DNA of 64,000 bases from Hippophae tibetana (Eukaryota; Streptophyta; Magnoliopsida; Rosales; Elaeagnaceae). Both the position numbers and the translations under genes were made by a program. Positions 35,801 to 47,568 of the stretch are shown here, piece by piece (position 1 is the stretch's first letter; every line of letters begins with the position of its first letter). Location of the stretch: positions 14,340,001-14,404,000 of the forward strand of contig CM072803.1 of the NCBI GenBank assembly GCA_037013495.1. The letters are read 5' to 3'. The notes beneath the pieces are model-generated. The model saw nothing but the letters and a program-made list of their open reading frames with translations. It ran no database searches and had not been told where the DNA came from.

Positions 35801-38800
35801 AATTCAGACCTCATTAGAATCAAGAATGTATGTTGATGCTAAGGCTAGTTCCATTTCTTTCCACAACATCTCATTCTCTGACATTTCTTCCTCATCGTCA
35901 TTTGCTGAATCTTCAGCTTCACTCCTTTGGTCTGAGGAACATTTGACTCGAATTTCTTTCCAACGGTCAATTACATTTGGCTCCTCCCTAGCCTTGCAAT
36001 CAATGCTTTTCAAGACACTGTTGATCATATGATCGTATTGATCTAATGTTCTCCTCGGATAGGTTTTCTTTACATTAGAATCCTGGAAACATGGAGAATG
36101 ATATTTTTTACTCTGAGAGCTTCTATTGGATCCTTTTCCATTCCACGTATTACCAAGCTTCCGTTGTTTTTGGTCAGGAACATTCCTTCTCTGTACTTTA
36201 GGATTACTTTTTGCATAGTAATATGATGAAGGAATTTCATGAAGTGTAGGACGCTTTGGTTGGAGAGTCATGGTTTCAATGTTAACCATCTCTATCTTCA
36301 CCTTGGCTTGATGTTGTTTTTGGCTCTTCACACCTGTTTTCTTCTTCCTTTTGAACACTAGGGAATCCTCCGAGTCAGAGGAAGGTGTTTCCCATGAATG
36401 ATCCTTAGACTCTTTCTTAGCATAAGTTGTATGGGAATGTGATTTCTTTGTTCTTGAAGTAGTATAGCTCCTGGACACCAGGAAATCCTCGGAGTTAGGG
36501 GAATGCATTTCCCAGGAACGAACCATAGGCTCTTTCTTAGGAAACGTTTCCTGGGAATTCGATTTCTTTGTCCTTGAAGTAGTATTGCTTTTGGACTCCA
36601 GGGAATCCTTAGAGTCGGAGGAACATGCTTCACTGGATTGAACCTCGGGTTCTTTCTCAGTATAATTTTTTCGGGAATGTGATTTCTTTGTCATTGTAGT
36701 AGTATTGCTTTTGGACACTAAGGAATCCTCAGAGTCAGAGGAATGTGCATCCCGAGAATGAACCTTAGGATCTTTCTCAATATAAGTTTTTTGGGAATGT
36801 AATTTCCTTGTCCTTGAAGTAGTATTATATCTGGACACCAGAGAATCCTGGGAGTCATCAGAGAAATTTGTCTTAGGCTCTTTCTTGATGTATGTTTTCT
36901 CATTCTTTTTCATTGATGTAGTCTTGCTTTTGAGCACCTGCAAAGGATCCTCAGAGTCAGAAGAATGTGTTTTCCATGAATGAACCTTAGGCTTTTTCCC
37001 AATATGCTCAATTATATGGCTTGCACTGGCACTATCAAGGCTAGAACGAGGCAATGGCATTTCATTTTCTTCCATTTGATAATCTATCTTATGTGGTCTT
37101 CCTTGGACATAACCAATTTCAATATGCGAAGGAGTATCACAACCAATGAAACGATCAGGTTGCACATTTCGCCGTTTAGAACGCCTCAAGTGCTGTATCT
37201 CATAAAATCCATCTAATTCATTTTCATGTTTTTCACAAGGCTCAACCTCAATATTATCAGCCAGATCAAACTGAACCACATTTGCTACCGAAATACCAGC
37301 ATTGTCCTCTCTAAAATTCACAGCATTTAAACCATTGGAGTTTGAAGAGTTGGAGTCCACATTGCTTCTCAAAACTTGGTACACTATTTTTTTATGCACT
37401 GATATTATATCAATTACCATTGGCTTTAAAGAAGATGTAACAAGTAACCACGATAAGTCAGTTAAAAACTTCCCTACAAGCAATTTACTTTTTGGCAGTA
37501 AAGAGCAGTCCTCGGAGAAATACCAACGAAAGTGCTTATCTTCACAAGAATTTCGACCCAGCTTTTGAAGGATAGAAATTTCATTGATTCCTACTGATAT
37601 GCTCTCTCTATTAAGTGTTGCTATCTCCGACCCAAGAGGACCCTGGTTGATGTATAAGTTGACATAAAAATGACATAAACATCCATATTCATGAGGCCGC
37701 CTTTCTATTGAACTTATTCGAGCATTGAGCCACACCTGTAGCAGCAAAGAACCTTCTGATCAAACACCAAAGCAATTGAAAATCAAAAACGTACATAATC
37801 TTCTTTCAGTAACAATCTCGAACTGAATACCGGTTATTGTGGCTTCGCTCTATTTAACTCAAAACTTGAGTATGTAAGCAAAGGTTCAAAAACTGGTGTC
37901 ATAAGCAGATTAAAAAACATACAATCTTGAACTGAATGACCAAATAGTAAATATCAAAAATGTGATGATCAGGACACAAAGGAACGAAAAATACGAAAAA
38001 AGATAAGCAATTCCAAATAAAAAAGAACCAATATAACATTACTCACAGGGTGCTTTAGTTCTTCATTTTTACTCTTTGCTTTCTGAGAGGTTGAAATTAC
38101 ACAAACATCGACACCAGGTCGCAGAAAGCAAGTGCAGTCAGATAATGTGGCTTGCCTTGATCTTATTCGGAGGTTTGGGAAAGGACTTTTGTCCTTAATC
38201 ATGCGTTGATTGTTCAAAAAGTTCAAAGTTATAGTTGCATTCTTAATGCTTATAGATTTCACCGTTTGCCAAGAGCCTTTGCAAAGAGCTTCAAAAGCTG
38301 CCACACAAAATATTAGTATAACAAATACATATTTCTTTCAAAAAGAGAGAAAAGGACTACCTATTTAACCAAATATAGTAGTTCACACGAGCTGCCAAAC
38401 TACAATTGCAAATGAAGATTCCAATACCACTAATTCATTTTTATTGAGGCCCCAAAACCTCTGGTTTTTGGACTTTGTGAAATTGACACAAAATCGCATG
38501 TTTTGACATTGTACAGTTGTACACGAGTTGAGTAAGATTGTGTACGAGCAATGGTGGATCTAGCTCTTAAACTTAGAGGGAGCACGAGTCAATAATCAAC
38601 AATAGAAAGCGTGCACAAAAAACTTATAAATTAAAATATAAGTTAAACTTTAGAGCTAAAAATTTGACAATGAATTATTTTGAACAAATAAGTATCAAAA
38701 TGTGAGATTTATTATAATTTTATTGGATTTTAATTAAAAAATTGTCAAGTTTATAAATAAAATTTGAGCTTAAAAGATAGATCTTAAAGTTAAAATATGA

Positions 38801-41800
38801 TCTTAAAATTTAAGTTGAGAGGAGACATTATATGTTAAATATAATCTATCTTTCATAAAAAATTACATCTTTGATCAAGTGAAAAAGGACACATGTCCCC
38901 CTAAACAACAAGAGAATCTTCAATACAATAAGGATATGGACACATAGTAGAACGGGATTCATATTGACCATTCATTTTTATAGAAATGGAAAAGTGTAAG
39001 AATTAGGGATGAAATAATGATTGATATTAATAGGATACATATAATATATATTGTATCTAAGATTCTCTCCCTAAACAAATGTTGGTCCAACTACGTGGGC
39101 CAACAACAATTAGAAAAAAAAAAGATTAGCCCTATTCAATAATGGTGGCGTCGAAAGAAAAAAAAACTTCTGCCATTTGTCTCCATACAATCTAGCGTGA
39201 AGGATGGAGCTTGGCTCTATAAAAGCCTTTGCTTCAATCTCAATATGAACAGAAAGAAAATATAAAGTCTCAGCAGAAAATTTTCTTAAAGAAGAAAATT
39301 GAGAGAGAGCTAATTTTTGAAGTTAAAACCCACAATACATATTTATTGTATTTTTGTAAGAGATCCACTAAAGGTGAAGTTTGTAATCCCATTTTATTAT
39401 AGTAGAAGTTTTAAGTAACCTACGGGTCACGTGGTTGTTACTTTCATTTTAAAAGAATTTTTCACGCAAAAACTCTTTGGTATTATTTTTATTCTATTTT
39501 GATTTGGAAAATTATCCTGGGTGTGTGAAATTTATTTCTTTACAACCATCCATTTTTTCTAACAAAGTGGTATCAGAGCCTCTGGTTGATTTTTAACGAG
39601 AGTACTATTCACATATACAGTACTATTAATATATACGGTACTGTTCTATTTGACAGTTACTATTCATCGTTAGAAAAGTACCAAATTCAGCAAAATCTAT
39701 TGATTGACGATTCAAATGGAGGATCTTCTATACATTAAAGATCGATGGAAGCCAATTATAATGCCAAAAGAGATAGAAGTAACCAGTGCAGACATTGACT
39801 GGGCTCTGCTAAACCGAAAGTGTGCTGCTCAAATCAAACAATGGATCGACAAGAGCATTTTTCAAAATTTTGCTAATGAACACGATGATTACGTTCTTTG
39901 GCAAAAGTTGGAGAAAATATATGCAAAGACAACCGCACAAAATAAAGTTAATCTGATGCTACGATTAGTCAATTTTAAGTATAAAGACGGAAGCAGCGCA
40001 TCAGAACATATGAATGAGTTCCAAGGCATTGTAGATCAACTCAACTCTATGAAAATGACTGTAGATGATGAGCTACAAGCGTTGTTGATGTTGAGCTCTA
40101 CCAAAAAGTTGGGATACTCTAGTTGTATCAGTTAACAACTCAACTCCTGACGACAAAATTACCATGGATATGGTAAAAGACAGAATGCTAAATGAAGAGT
40201 CTCGACGAAAAGATGAAGGATATACTCCTGACACTGAAGCGTTTGTCATGCAGAAACAAGGTAAGCAAGAATAGCATGGAACAAATAAAAGTAGAAATCC
40301 CCGTAACCAAAGTCAACAAAGAGGACACTCAAAGTCTAGATCAAAGCATGACAAGAAGTGTCATCACTGTGGTAAGCTTGGACACTTCATTCGAGAATGT
40401 AGAAGGTTAAAGGCGGAACAATCTAGAAATCAAGAAACAAAAACCCGAACAAATGACACCATAACTGTCACTAAAGAAGTTGTCATTCTTCAAGATGTTG
40501 ATTATGTCAATCTTGCATGCCAAGACACTACTTGGGTAGTTGACTCAGGCGCTTCCTATCATGTCACCTCACGATGGAAATTTTTCTTAACCTACACTCA
40601 AGGTGATTTTGGACGTGTGAGGATGAGAAATGATGATGCATCAAAAATTGTCGACATTGGCAATATTTATCTAGAGACTAATCTTGGATGCAAATTACTT
40701 CTGAAAAATGTGAGGCATGTTCCTAATATCCGCCTCAATTTGATCTCTACCGATATGTTTGATGATAATGGATACAATAATTATTTTGGTGAAGGAAAGT
40801 GGAAGCTCACCAAAGACAATTTGGTAATAGTAAAAGGCAAGAAAGATACATCACTCTACATCACAGAAACCAGGTTGTGTAGAGGAGAAGTAAATACCAC
40901 TAGGAAAGAAGTTCCTACCGAGCTATGACATAAGCGACTCAACCACATGAGTGAAAAAGGTCTCAGAATTCTTTCCAAGAATGACCTCTTACCAGGAATA
41001 AAAGGTACACCCTTGCAAACTTGTGTTGACTGTATTATGGGAAAACAACGTAGAGTTGCATTTCATAGTCTCGCACCATCTAGAAAGGAAAATATTCTAG
41101 AATTAATACACACAGATGTTTGTACAATGAGTTGTATGTCACTAGGAGATGCTCACTATTTTGTGACCTTTATTGATGACCATTCTAGAAAAGTATGGAC
41201 TTTTGCTTTGAAAACTAAAGATCAAGTAGAGGAAGTTTTCAAGCAGTTTCATGTAAAAGTAGAGAGAGAAACTGGCAGACATTTGAAGTGTGTATGTGCA
41301 GATAATGGTGGTGAGTATCGTGGACCATTCGAGGAGTACTCTAGAAGTTTCGGCATCAGGTTGGAAAAATCAGTACCAAAGACACCTCAACAAAAACGGT
41401 GTCGCTGAGAGGATGAATAGAACCATCTGTGAAAGAGTCAAATGCAATGAAGAACTTAGGACCTGCCAAGAAGATTCTTGGCATGACGATTACCCGCAAC
41501 AGACAAAAGCAAAAGATCTTGCTTTCCAAAAAACGGTATGTTGAAAAAGTTTTTGAAAGATTCAACATGAGCAAAGCTAAACCTGTTGGTTGTCCACTTG
41601 CAAACCATTTCAAACTTAATGTGAGTCAATGTCCCTCAAGTGAAAAGGAGAAATCGGAGATGAGCAAGGTGTCTTATGCATCGGCGGTTGGTAGTCTAAT
41701 GTACGCTATGGTATGCACCAGACCAGACATTGCACATGTTGTTGGTATTGTGAGCCGATTCCTATCAAATCCTGGAAAGAAACATTGAGCAGCTGTCAAA

Positions 41801-43151
41801 TGAATACTCAGGTAGCTCAGAGAAACCTCCAATCATTGTTTATGCTTTGGTAATAATAAACCTATATTAGAAGGATATACAGATTCAGATATGGCTAGCG
41901 ACGTAGATACGAGGAAATCTATATCTGGGTACCTAATAACATTTGGATGGGGAGCTATTTAATGGAAATCACGATTACAAAAGTGTAATGCCTTAAGTAC
42001 CACAGAAGCAAAGTACATTGCAATCACCGATGGTTGTAAGGAGATCCTGTGGATGAAAAAGTTCCTACAAGAATTACATCAAAACCAAGAAAAATATGTT
42101 CTTTATTGCGACAATCAGAGTGCAATTCACCTTAGTAAGAACCCAACCTTCCACTCAAGATTCAAACACATCGACGTAAGGTATCATTGAATTCGTGATG
42201 TGTTAGAACATAAACTACTACAAGTTGAGAAGATTCACACCAATGATAACGGGGCAGATATGATGACAAAGACCGTGACTAGAGAAAAACTTGTTATCTG
42301 TAGAGAGATTACAGGTGTGGAGGAGCCCTGTCCCACATAAGATGGAGGGAAAGATTTGTTGGTCCAACTATGTGGGCCAGCAATAAGAAGAAAAAAAAAT
42401 AAAAGATTATTCAATAATGGTGGTGCCGAAAGAAGAAAAAAAAATCAAAAACTTCTGTCATTTGTCTCCATACAATCTGGCGTGAAGAATGAAGCTTGAC
42501 TCTATAAAAGCCTTTGCTTAAATCTCAATATGCACAGATCAAAAGCTGAGAGAGAAAGAAAATATAAAGTCTCAACAGAAAATTTTCTTAAAAAAGAAAA
42601 TTGAGAGAGAGCCAATTTGTGAAGTTAAAACTCACAAATTGAAGATACATATTTATTGTATTTTTATGAGAGATCCACCTAAAGGTGAATTTTGTAATCC
42701 CATTTTATTATAGTGGAAGTTTTAAGTGATCTACGGATCCCATGGTTGTTACTTTCATTTTAGAAGATTTTTTCACGCAAAAAATCTTTGGTGTTATTTT
42801 TGTTCTATTTTGATTTGGGAAATTATCCCGGGTGTGTGAAATTTATTTCTTTACAACCATCCATTTTTCCCAACAACAACACATACATCCACCTCTATGA
42901 TGTGCACGAGACAGATTTTGGGACATTTTCCACCAAATCTCCAAAACCTTAAAAAAACCAAATAGCATCACATATAATGTAATAAAAGATATATATATAT
43001 ATATATTGGGGTGGTACTTCACTTGTAAAGAAAGTTGAATTGATTTAAAGAGATCGCCATAAAAATTTAAAACTACAATAAAATAGAGACAATGCTTACG
43101 ATAAGAATCAAGTGGATGCTTAGATTGATATAAGAGTCTTTTCTTCACCAT
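32885..43151 (-). CDS. CLSY1: CLASSY1/2-type SNF2 chromatin remodeller (RdDM), five coding exons
   Basis: My exon model is 43151-43100, 38297-38047, 37735-35810, 35106-34960 and 34798-32885, with GT/AG at every border, 4290 coding bases and about 1429 residues. The start MVKKRLLYQSKHPLDSY joins PFEALCKGSW, matching the family N terminus. The N-terminal part (residues 1-200) has the family's RIRSRQATLSDCT and FLRP motifs. A CxxC-type stretch (CQHEYKVDDEIGIFCNKCGF) lies near residue 765. The SNF2 ATPase has Walker A SPGAGKT (about 896), DEGH (about 1029), SGTLFQNN and a helicase C part ending IARAFRPGQQ. In Arabidopsis, CLSY1/2 associate with Pol IV and SHH1 in the nucleus and direct 24-nt siRNA production. 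It is longer than Arabidopsis CLSY1 (about 1256 residues), largely because of tandem repeats in exon 3. CLSY1 and CLSY2 cannot be separated here. Confidence 0.92.
35171..35726. mobile_element. fold-back MITE in a CLASSY intron
   Basis: This lies in the intron between 35106 and 35810. Its two halves are long inverted repeats of about 200 bp each. The left arm runs from CTATAGCATAAGTGTAC through ACTTATTCATTGGG, CATTATACCAAAAGT and ATTTTTGGTCAAATTTG to AATTACCAAAAATAAC. The right arm repeats these in reverse complement order (GTTATTTTTGGTAAA, CAAATTTGACC-like, ACTTTTGGTATAG, CCCCAATGAATAAGT, GACTATAG). No coding capacity. Such long-armed MITEs usually belong to Mutator- or hAT-like groups, but the superfamily cannot be set because the target duplication is unclear. 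Confidence 0.8.
36345..36965 (-). repeat. 120-bp in-frame tandem repeats in CLASSY exon 3
   Basis: The block around GAATCCTCAGAGTCAGAGGA recurs at 36362, 36482, 36602, 36722 and 36842, exactly 120 bp apart, with a weaker copy near 36950. Each unit encodes 40 residues, for example HSSDSEDSLVSKSN followed by TKKSHS and KEP, about five to six copies. The units are acidic and serine-rich (SDSEDS, a casein kinase II-like context) and alternate with basic stretches, so the region is probably disordered. Because 120 is a multiple of three, the reading frame stays open whatever the copy number. Confidence 0.95.
39080..39564 (+). repeat. 5' LTR of copia C
   Basis: It begins TGTTGGTCCAAC and ends TTCTAACA, just before the primer-binding site. 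A TATA box (CTATAAAAGCC) lies at about 39218-39228. Confidence 0.9.
42357..42875 (+). repeat. 3' LTR of copia C
   Basis: It begins TGTTGGTCCAAC after a purine-rich GATGGAGGGAAAGATT and ends CCCAACA. It matches the 5' LTR with scattered substitutions and several small insertions. It includes a TATA box near 42502. Confidence 0.9.
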
Positions 43152-45060
43152 CTTGGGCTATGTAGTAGCTCAGTCTCCCTATTGATTATCACAATAATGA
43201 GTATAATAGAGAGTACCTGCAAAATAATATCTAATAATAGGCTTAAAGTGAACAGAGCAACCACATATATGAAGTTCATAACAGTACTGAACATGCAAAA
43301 ATTAAGGGTTTCTTAATTGAGAATTGGTATCTCCAGAGCAAAAAACACTAAGTTTAGAGCAATAAAAAAATTTACTTAGCAATTTAATGTTATAGGGTTT
43401 CTTTTAAAAATAGAAACATTACTCTGTTATTAGCATAAAATGTTCAGGCAATAGCCATACCCTTCTTAATTGAATCAACTACTGAAAATCAAATGACCTA
43501 AATGCAAAAACAATAAATTCGAATTAATGACAACAAACTATCAAATTCAGCACCAATCACAATTTTAGGATATTACTTTTTTATCCAATATCCAAATTCC
43601 TAATAGCACTATGAGGGGAACGTGGCTCATTAGGGCAGTTTGGCTCTGTTTTTTTTTTGAAGTAGTTTTAAGATAAGTATTTTTTTTTGGGTCCAATGGT
43701 ACCTTGTGTAGCCATAAAACTCTATTTCTTACTCATTGAGATCCTGTTTACTTTGTATACCATTCCATTGTAAATAAATGATCTTATCATAAATCCAATG
43801 TGTCTTTAAACTATATAATAATGGAAACATCAACCTTAGTTGACATCTTTATATCCGATTTACTTGTAAGTTTTATTGGATACTCTTTATATACTTCTTT
43901 TGGACAACCCTCTCAACAACTAATAGATCCATTCGAGGAACACGGAGATGAGTTGAAGTAACGAGCTTCCCAATAAAAAATGTGACTGTTACTATCATAC
44001 CACTAGATAAACTAAGATAAGTGACTTAAAATGAAGTGATTTAAAGAGAAACATAACATAAAATTACTATAAATGTTTAGAAGGACACTTTTTGTAGTTA
44101 ATTTTGGGGTGGAGAATGCATCTTAAACTAAAAGTAAGAATTAATTTTTTAAAAATTACAAATAATGCTTCACAAAATTATAAAATCACTTCTAATAAAG
44201 ATTGTGCAGATCCATATAAAGTGAGAGCACCACATATCACACCTCAACTCTCGATAAATAAAATTTTAAGTATAATATCTATGAAATTATAGACAAATTA
44301 TATGTACAAAATATAATTATGCTCCACTTAAATTTTAAATTTTAAATTTTTAACACTCAATAACTCACTAAAAACTTAATAAATTACACATATATTTATT
44401 AAGATAAGATACATATAATAACATTTTATAATTAAAAACAATTAGTAAATCTCTAAGTAATACTATTTTTTACTCCATGCATGGTGACCCACCTAGATCC
44501 AAATCCTAAACCCGCCAATGATTGTCATTACTAAAACTAAATGTCATTAATTTTCGTTCAGCAAAAACGGAATGTATCTGAGTCAAAAACAAAAGGTGAA
44601 ATACAAAGAACAAAGGAAAAGCCTTTGCATATTCCTTCACCCATTTTTCAGTAAAAAAATAACTTTAAATTAGTAAAAATTGTAACTTTCTGCAAGCATT
44701 GGCAGATAGTTAGGCATAATGCAAACTAAAAATAATTAACTTGAATTTTTTTAAAAAATATTCTTGCTTAAGGTAAACAATGCATGTTATACACAAAATC
44801 CCAATATAAAAAATAAAAAATTAGAGAGTATCAAAGTCTCTAAACCAAAAAATAATAAACAGATGATAAGCCAAGTAAAAGATATACAAGAGAAAAGAAA
44901 TTACCGGGAACATTCTACTCTGGTTCAGTAATGCGATCATCAGCTTGAAAACAAGTAAAGCAGAAGAGATAACTGGAAACTACTTATGAAACTAGAATCA
45001 AAGTAGAGTAGTGAGCTAAAAGAGGAAAGAAAAACAGAATAAAAAAACAAAAAAGTTTAA
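43152..45060 (-). promoter_or_regulatory. probable 5' untranslated exons, leader intron and promoter-proximal region of CLASSY
   Basis: On the minus strand, TTTTGCAG|GTACTC at 43217 is a good acceptor 65 bases upstream of the ATG. CCCG|GTAATT at 44904 is a possible donor, giving a leader intron of about 1.7 kb (43217-44904). The stretch 44905-45060 is CT-rich on the minus strand and resembles a 5' untranslated leader. The transcription start is not visible with certainty. Within the leader intron I see only AT-rich DNA and no other gene. Confidence 0.4.
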
Positions 45061-47096
45061 GTATCACAAATTAGTGGTATATGTCTGGCATACTTTGTCC
45101 CATAAAATTATATTAAATTAATTATGTTTTTAATATTTTTATAATTTAAATTTGTTTTACCTTTCTCATAATTTGTTTAAAAATAATATTTTTTATAGTT
45201 ATAATATATACTATAATTTTTATTGTGATTTCTCGCAATAGGATGAATTTTTTATTGATTCATAAATTTATATTTTATTAATATAATATTTATTTACTTT
45301 TACATTTTAACAACTAGAATAAAATACTAAAAGTATAAAGAGATTAAAATGTTGCATAGAAAAGGTTATATTGAGGAGAGAGAGAGAAAAAAAGTTATTT
45401 TCTAACTGAAAAGAGTTATTTAATTTTTATTTTTAAAAAATTAAATTAAATTAATTATATTTAAAAATTGTAATAAACCTACCTAAATATATTAAAAGGT
45501 TATTTACTTTATTTTTTAAAATTTAAAATAATACGATGAAATATTATTAATAAATTTAATTTAATTTAATAAAAAATATATAAATATTTATAATTGTGAT
45601 ATATTTATAATATATATAACATTGATTGATGTATAATATAATAACAAAACTTTAAATATTTTCATAATTATCTCTCAAAAATAAACTAATTATTTTATTA
45701 ATTATTAAAAAATTTATTTAATTTAATAACCAAATCATTTATAACAAATAATATAAAATTAAAGGATAAATAGATTTTTTTTATGATTATTAAAACATAT
45801 AATTAATTTTTATTTTATTTTTATATCATTAAATTTTATAATATATTATCTATATTAATTATAAATTATATATATATTAATAATATTTTTATTATAATCA
45901 TAAAATTTAATAGGATAAAAGTAATATAAAAATAATAATTATAAAATTTAATAATATAAAAATAATAAATTAAAATTTAATAATGTTTATTAAACATATT
46001 AATAAGGATGTTATCCACTCCTATCCTATATATAAATTTATTCATACTCAGAAACAAAAGTAAGAAACGAGCGAGAGAGGGTGAAAGAACGTCAGAAAGT
46101 GACAAGACAAATATATGCAACTTGTATGAACGACACAGTAATAAAAGGACGTGTTTAAAAGTTTAATTTATTCGAAAATAAAATAAAAAAAGCAAACCGG
46201 CAACGCCTTGGTCGTCAAATCAAAAGGCAACATATTATAGAGTATGTGGTCATATGGGGATATGGTTTTAGAGCAGTAATCTAACGGCTCTGAGTTTTGA
46301 TCATAATAATATCATGACTTTACTCTTTTCGTTCTCTTTCTTTCTTTAGTTTTCTTATTGTTACTTTTTTTTAACTTTAATATATTAATTAAAGAATAAA
46401 CAGACATGTAGATATACAAACAAAAATTATTTTAATAACAAATAGTTAAATGTTGTCTTTTTGAATTAATGGATAATTTGAAAAACCAAGATTAGAAGAT
46501 AAAAGATGAAAAAATTGTAGATTGATTTATATATATATAATTTGTCGCAAATGGCATTATAAAAATAGAATGTAAAAAAGAAAGTGAAATATTAATTATG
46601 ATTAACACTTATTGAAAGCAAAAATTGCTTTGTATTTGTCGCATATAATGTGCAAAAAAATAGATGTGAATGCATTCAAAACACAAACAATAATTGGGTA
46701 TTTTTAGGTTTTTTGTGTTTGTATCTATGTATGTTAGATTTTTTGAATTTAAGAGATATTTTTGAATTCTTGATATTATTCCTGAGATAGGGTGTAATTT
46801 AGATTATTGAGAAATTGTTGATTTTTAGCTTTCGTATTCATAACACTTTTGTTGGTATTCTATTTCATTGTACTAAGAATATATATCAAGAATATATATC
46901 AAGAATCTATAAAAGAAAATCACAAGGAAAGCAAAGATAAGTATATTAATAGAGTCTCTGCTCTCTTCACCACTTTACTCTTCTAGTTATATTGAGGATG
47001 AAGGACCGTACAGATACATTTATTTTTGGCCATACCGGATGAAAGCCAAAACTGCTTTGTATTTGTTATATAAAATGTGTAAAAAATAAATGTGAG
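45061..47096. other. AT-rich intergenic DNA upstream of CLASSY
   Basis: The region holds extremely AT-rich simple sequence (45100-46000), which may include the CLASSY promoter, and no supportable gene. A slightly less biased stretch lies at 46020-46330. No transposon ends were recognised. Confidence 0.5.
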
Positions 47097-47288
47097 TATT
47101 AATAAATCATTATTGGTATATTAGTTGTATACAACTAATATATTTTATCAGTTGTATATTAGTTGCAACTAATATACTTTTTCTAAAAAACATTTTTCCA
47201 AAAAATAGATTCTTATTTCTTGTATTTAAACATGTATTAGTATTCATTGTACAATGTGATTGTAAATACATTTCCAATATATTCAATT
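47097..47288 (+). repeat. 5' LTR of copia D
   Basis: It starts TATTAATAAATC and runs to ATATTCAATT, immediately before the primer-binding site. Its extent is set by the target duplication. The inner ends are not the usual CA. Repeated blocks TATTAGTTGTATACAAC give a small palindrome. Confidence 0.75.
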
Positions 47289-47498
47289 TGGTATCAGAGC
47301 AGGAAAGAAAAAAAATTCTTATCAGTTTCTGAGCAGCAGCACCGCCAAGCGCCAATGCCAGTTTTTAATGCAGTGTCGTTAACCTTCTCACACTATTCAG
47401 TTCGCGTCGCAGTTGCAGATCCATCGCCCAATCTACACTGTCCATTCTAGCTCGCGACGTTCAGCCCGTGTCAACCAACACTGTGTCGTCCTGCCCTG

Positions 47499-47568
47499 CG
47501 CCGTCCAACTCGTGCACCCTGCGCCGTTCAACTCGCACACCCTGTGCCGTTCAGCTCGCGCACCCCTG
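47499..47568. repeat. 23-bp GC-rich tandem repeat, three copies
   Basis: Three units of GCGCCGTCCAACTCGTGCAC type start at 47498, 47521 and 47544. They are far richer in GC and CpG than anything nearby. They lie in the upstream internal region of copia D. Confidence 0.85.

Larger units (their letters stand above)
39080..42875 (+). mobile_element. Ty1/copia element C inside CLASSY intron 1 (broken)
   Basis: A 3796-bp element with LTRs 39080-39564 and 42357-42875. Flanking pentamers are ACAAA and ACAAC, and a primer-binding site TGGTATCAGAGC follows the left LTR (about 39568). Plus-strand parts are gag from 39718 with a CHHCGKLGHFIRECRR knuckle (about 40354), a protease-like VDSGASYHVT (about 40540), integrase 40920-41410 and a pol 3' part with RNase H from about 41429 to 42300. 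It is clearly shorter than complete relatives and has several breaks. It reads antisense to the CLASSY gene and takes up about 80 percent of that gene's first coding intron. The LTRs differ by several percent, so it is some million years old by a rough clock. Confidence 0.9.

Noticed and set aside
36358-36903. Repeated alternate-frame ORFs inside CLASSY exon 3
   Set aside because: Because the tandem unit is 120 bp, every frame repeats. The conserved CLASSY frame runs through the whole exon, so the others are shadows.
37969-38304. MAAFEALCKGSW as the start of the CLASSY protein
   Set aside because: That ATG lies in the intron just before the acceptor (TGTGGCAG|CTTTTG). The family needs residues before PFEAL, supplied by the exon at 43100-43151.
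38570-38830. Possible small transposon (ATGGTGGATCTAGCTCTTAA start) in CLASSY intron 1
   Set aside because: It resembles a common plant repeat lead-in, but I could not find terminal repeats or a target duplication.
43620-44080. Possible inverted-repeat element in the CLASSY leader intron
   Set aside because: The ends (TGAAGTAGTTTTAAGATAAG and AAGATAAGTGACTTAAAATG) are only weakly complementary and no target duplication is visible.
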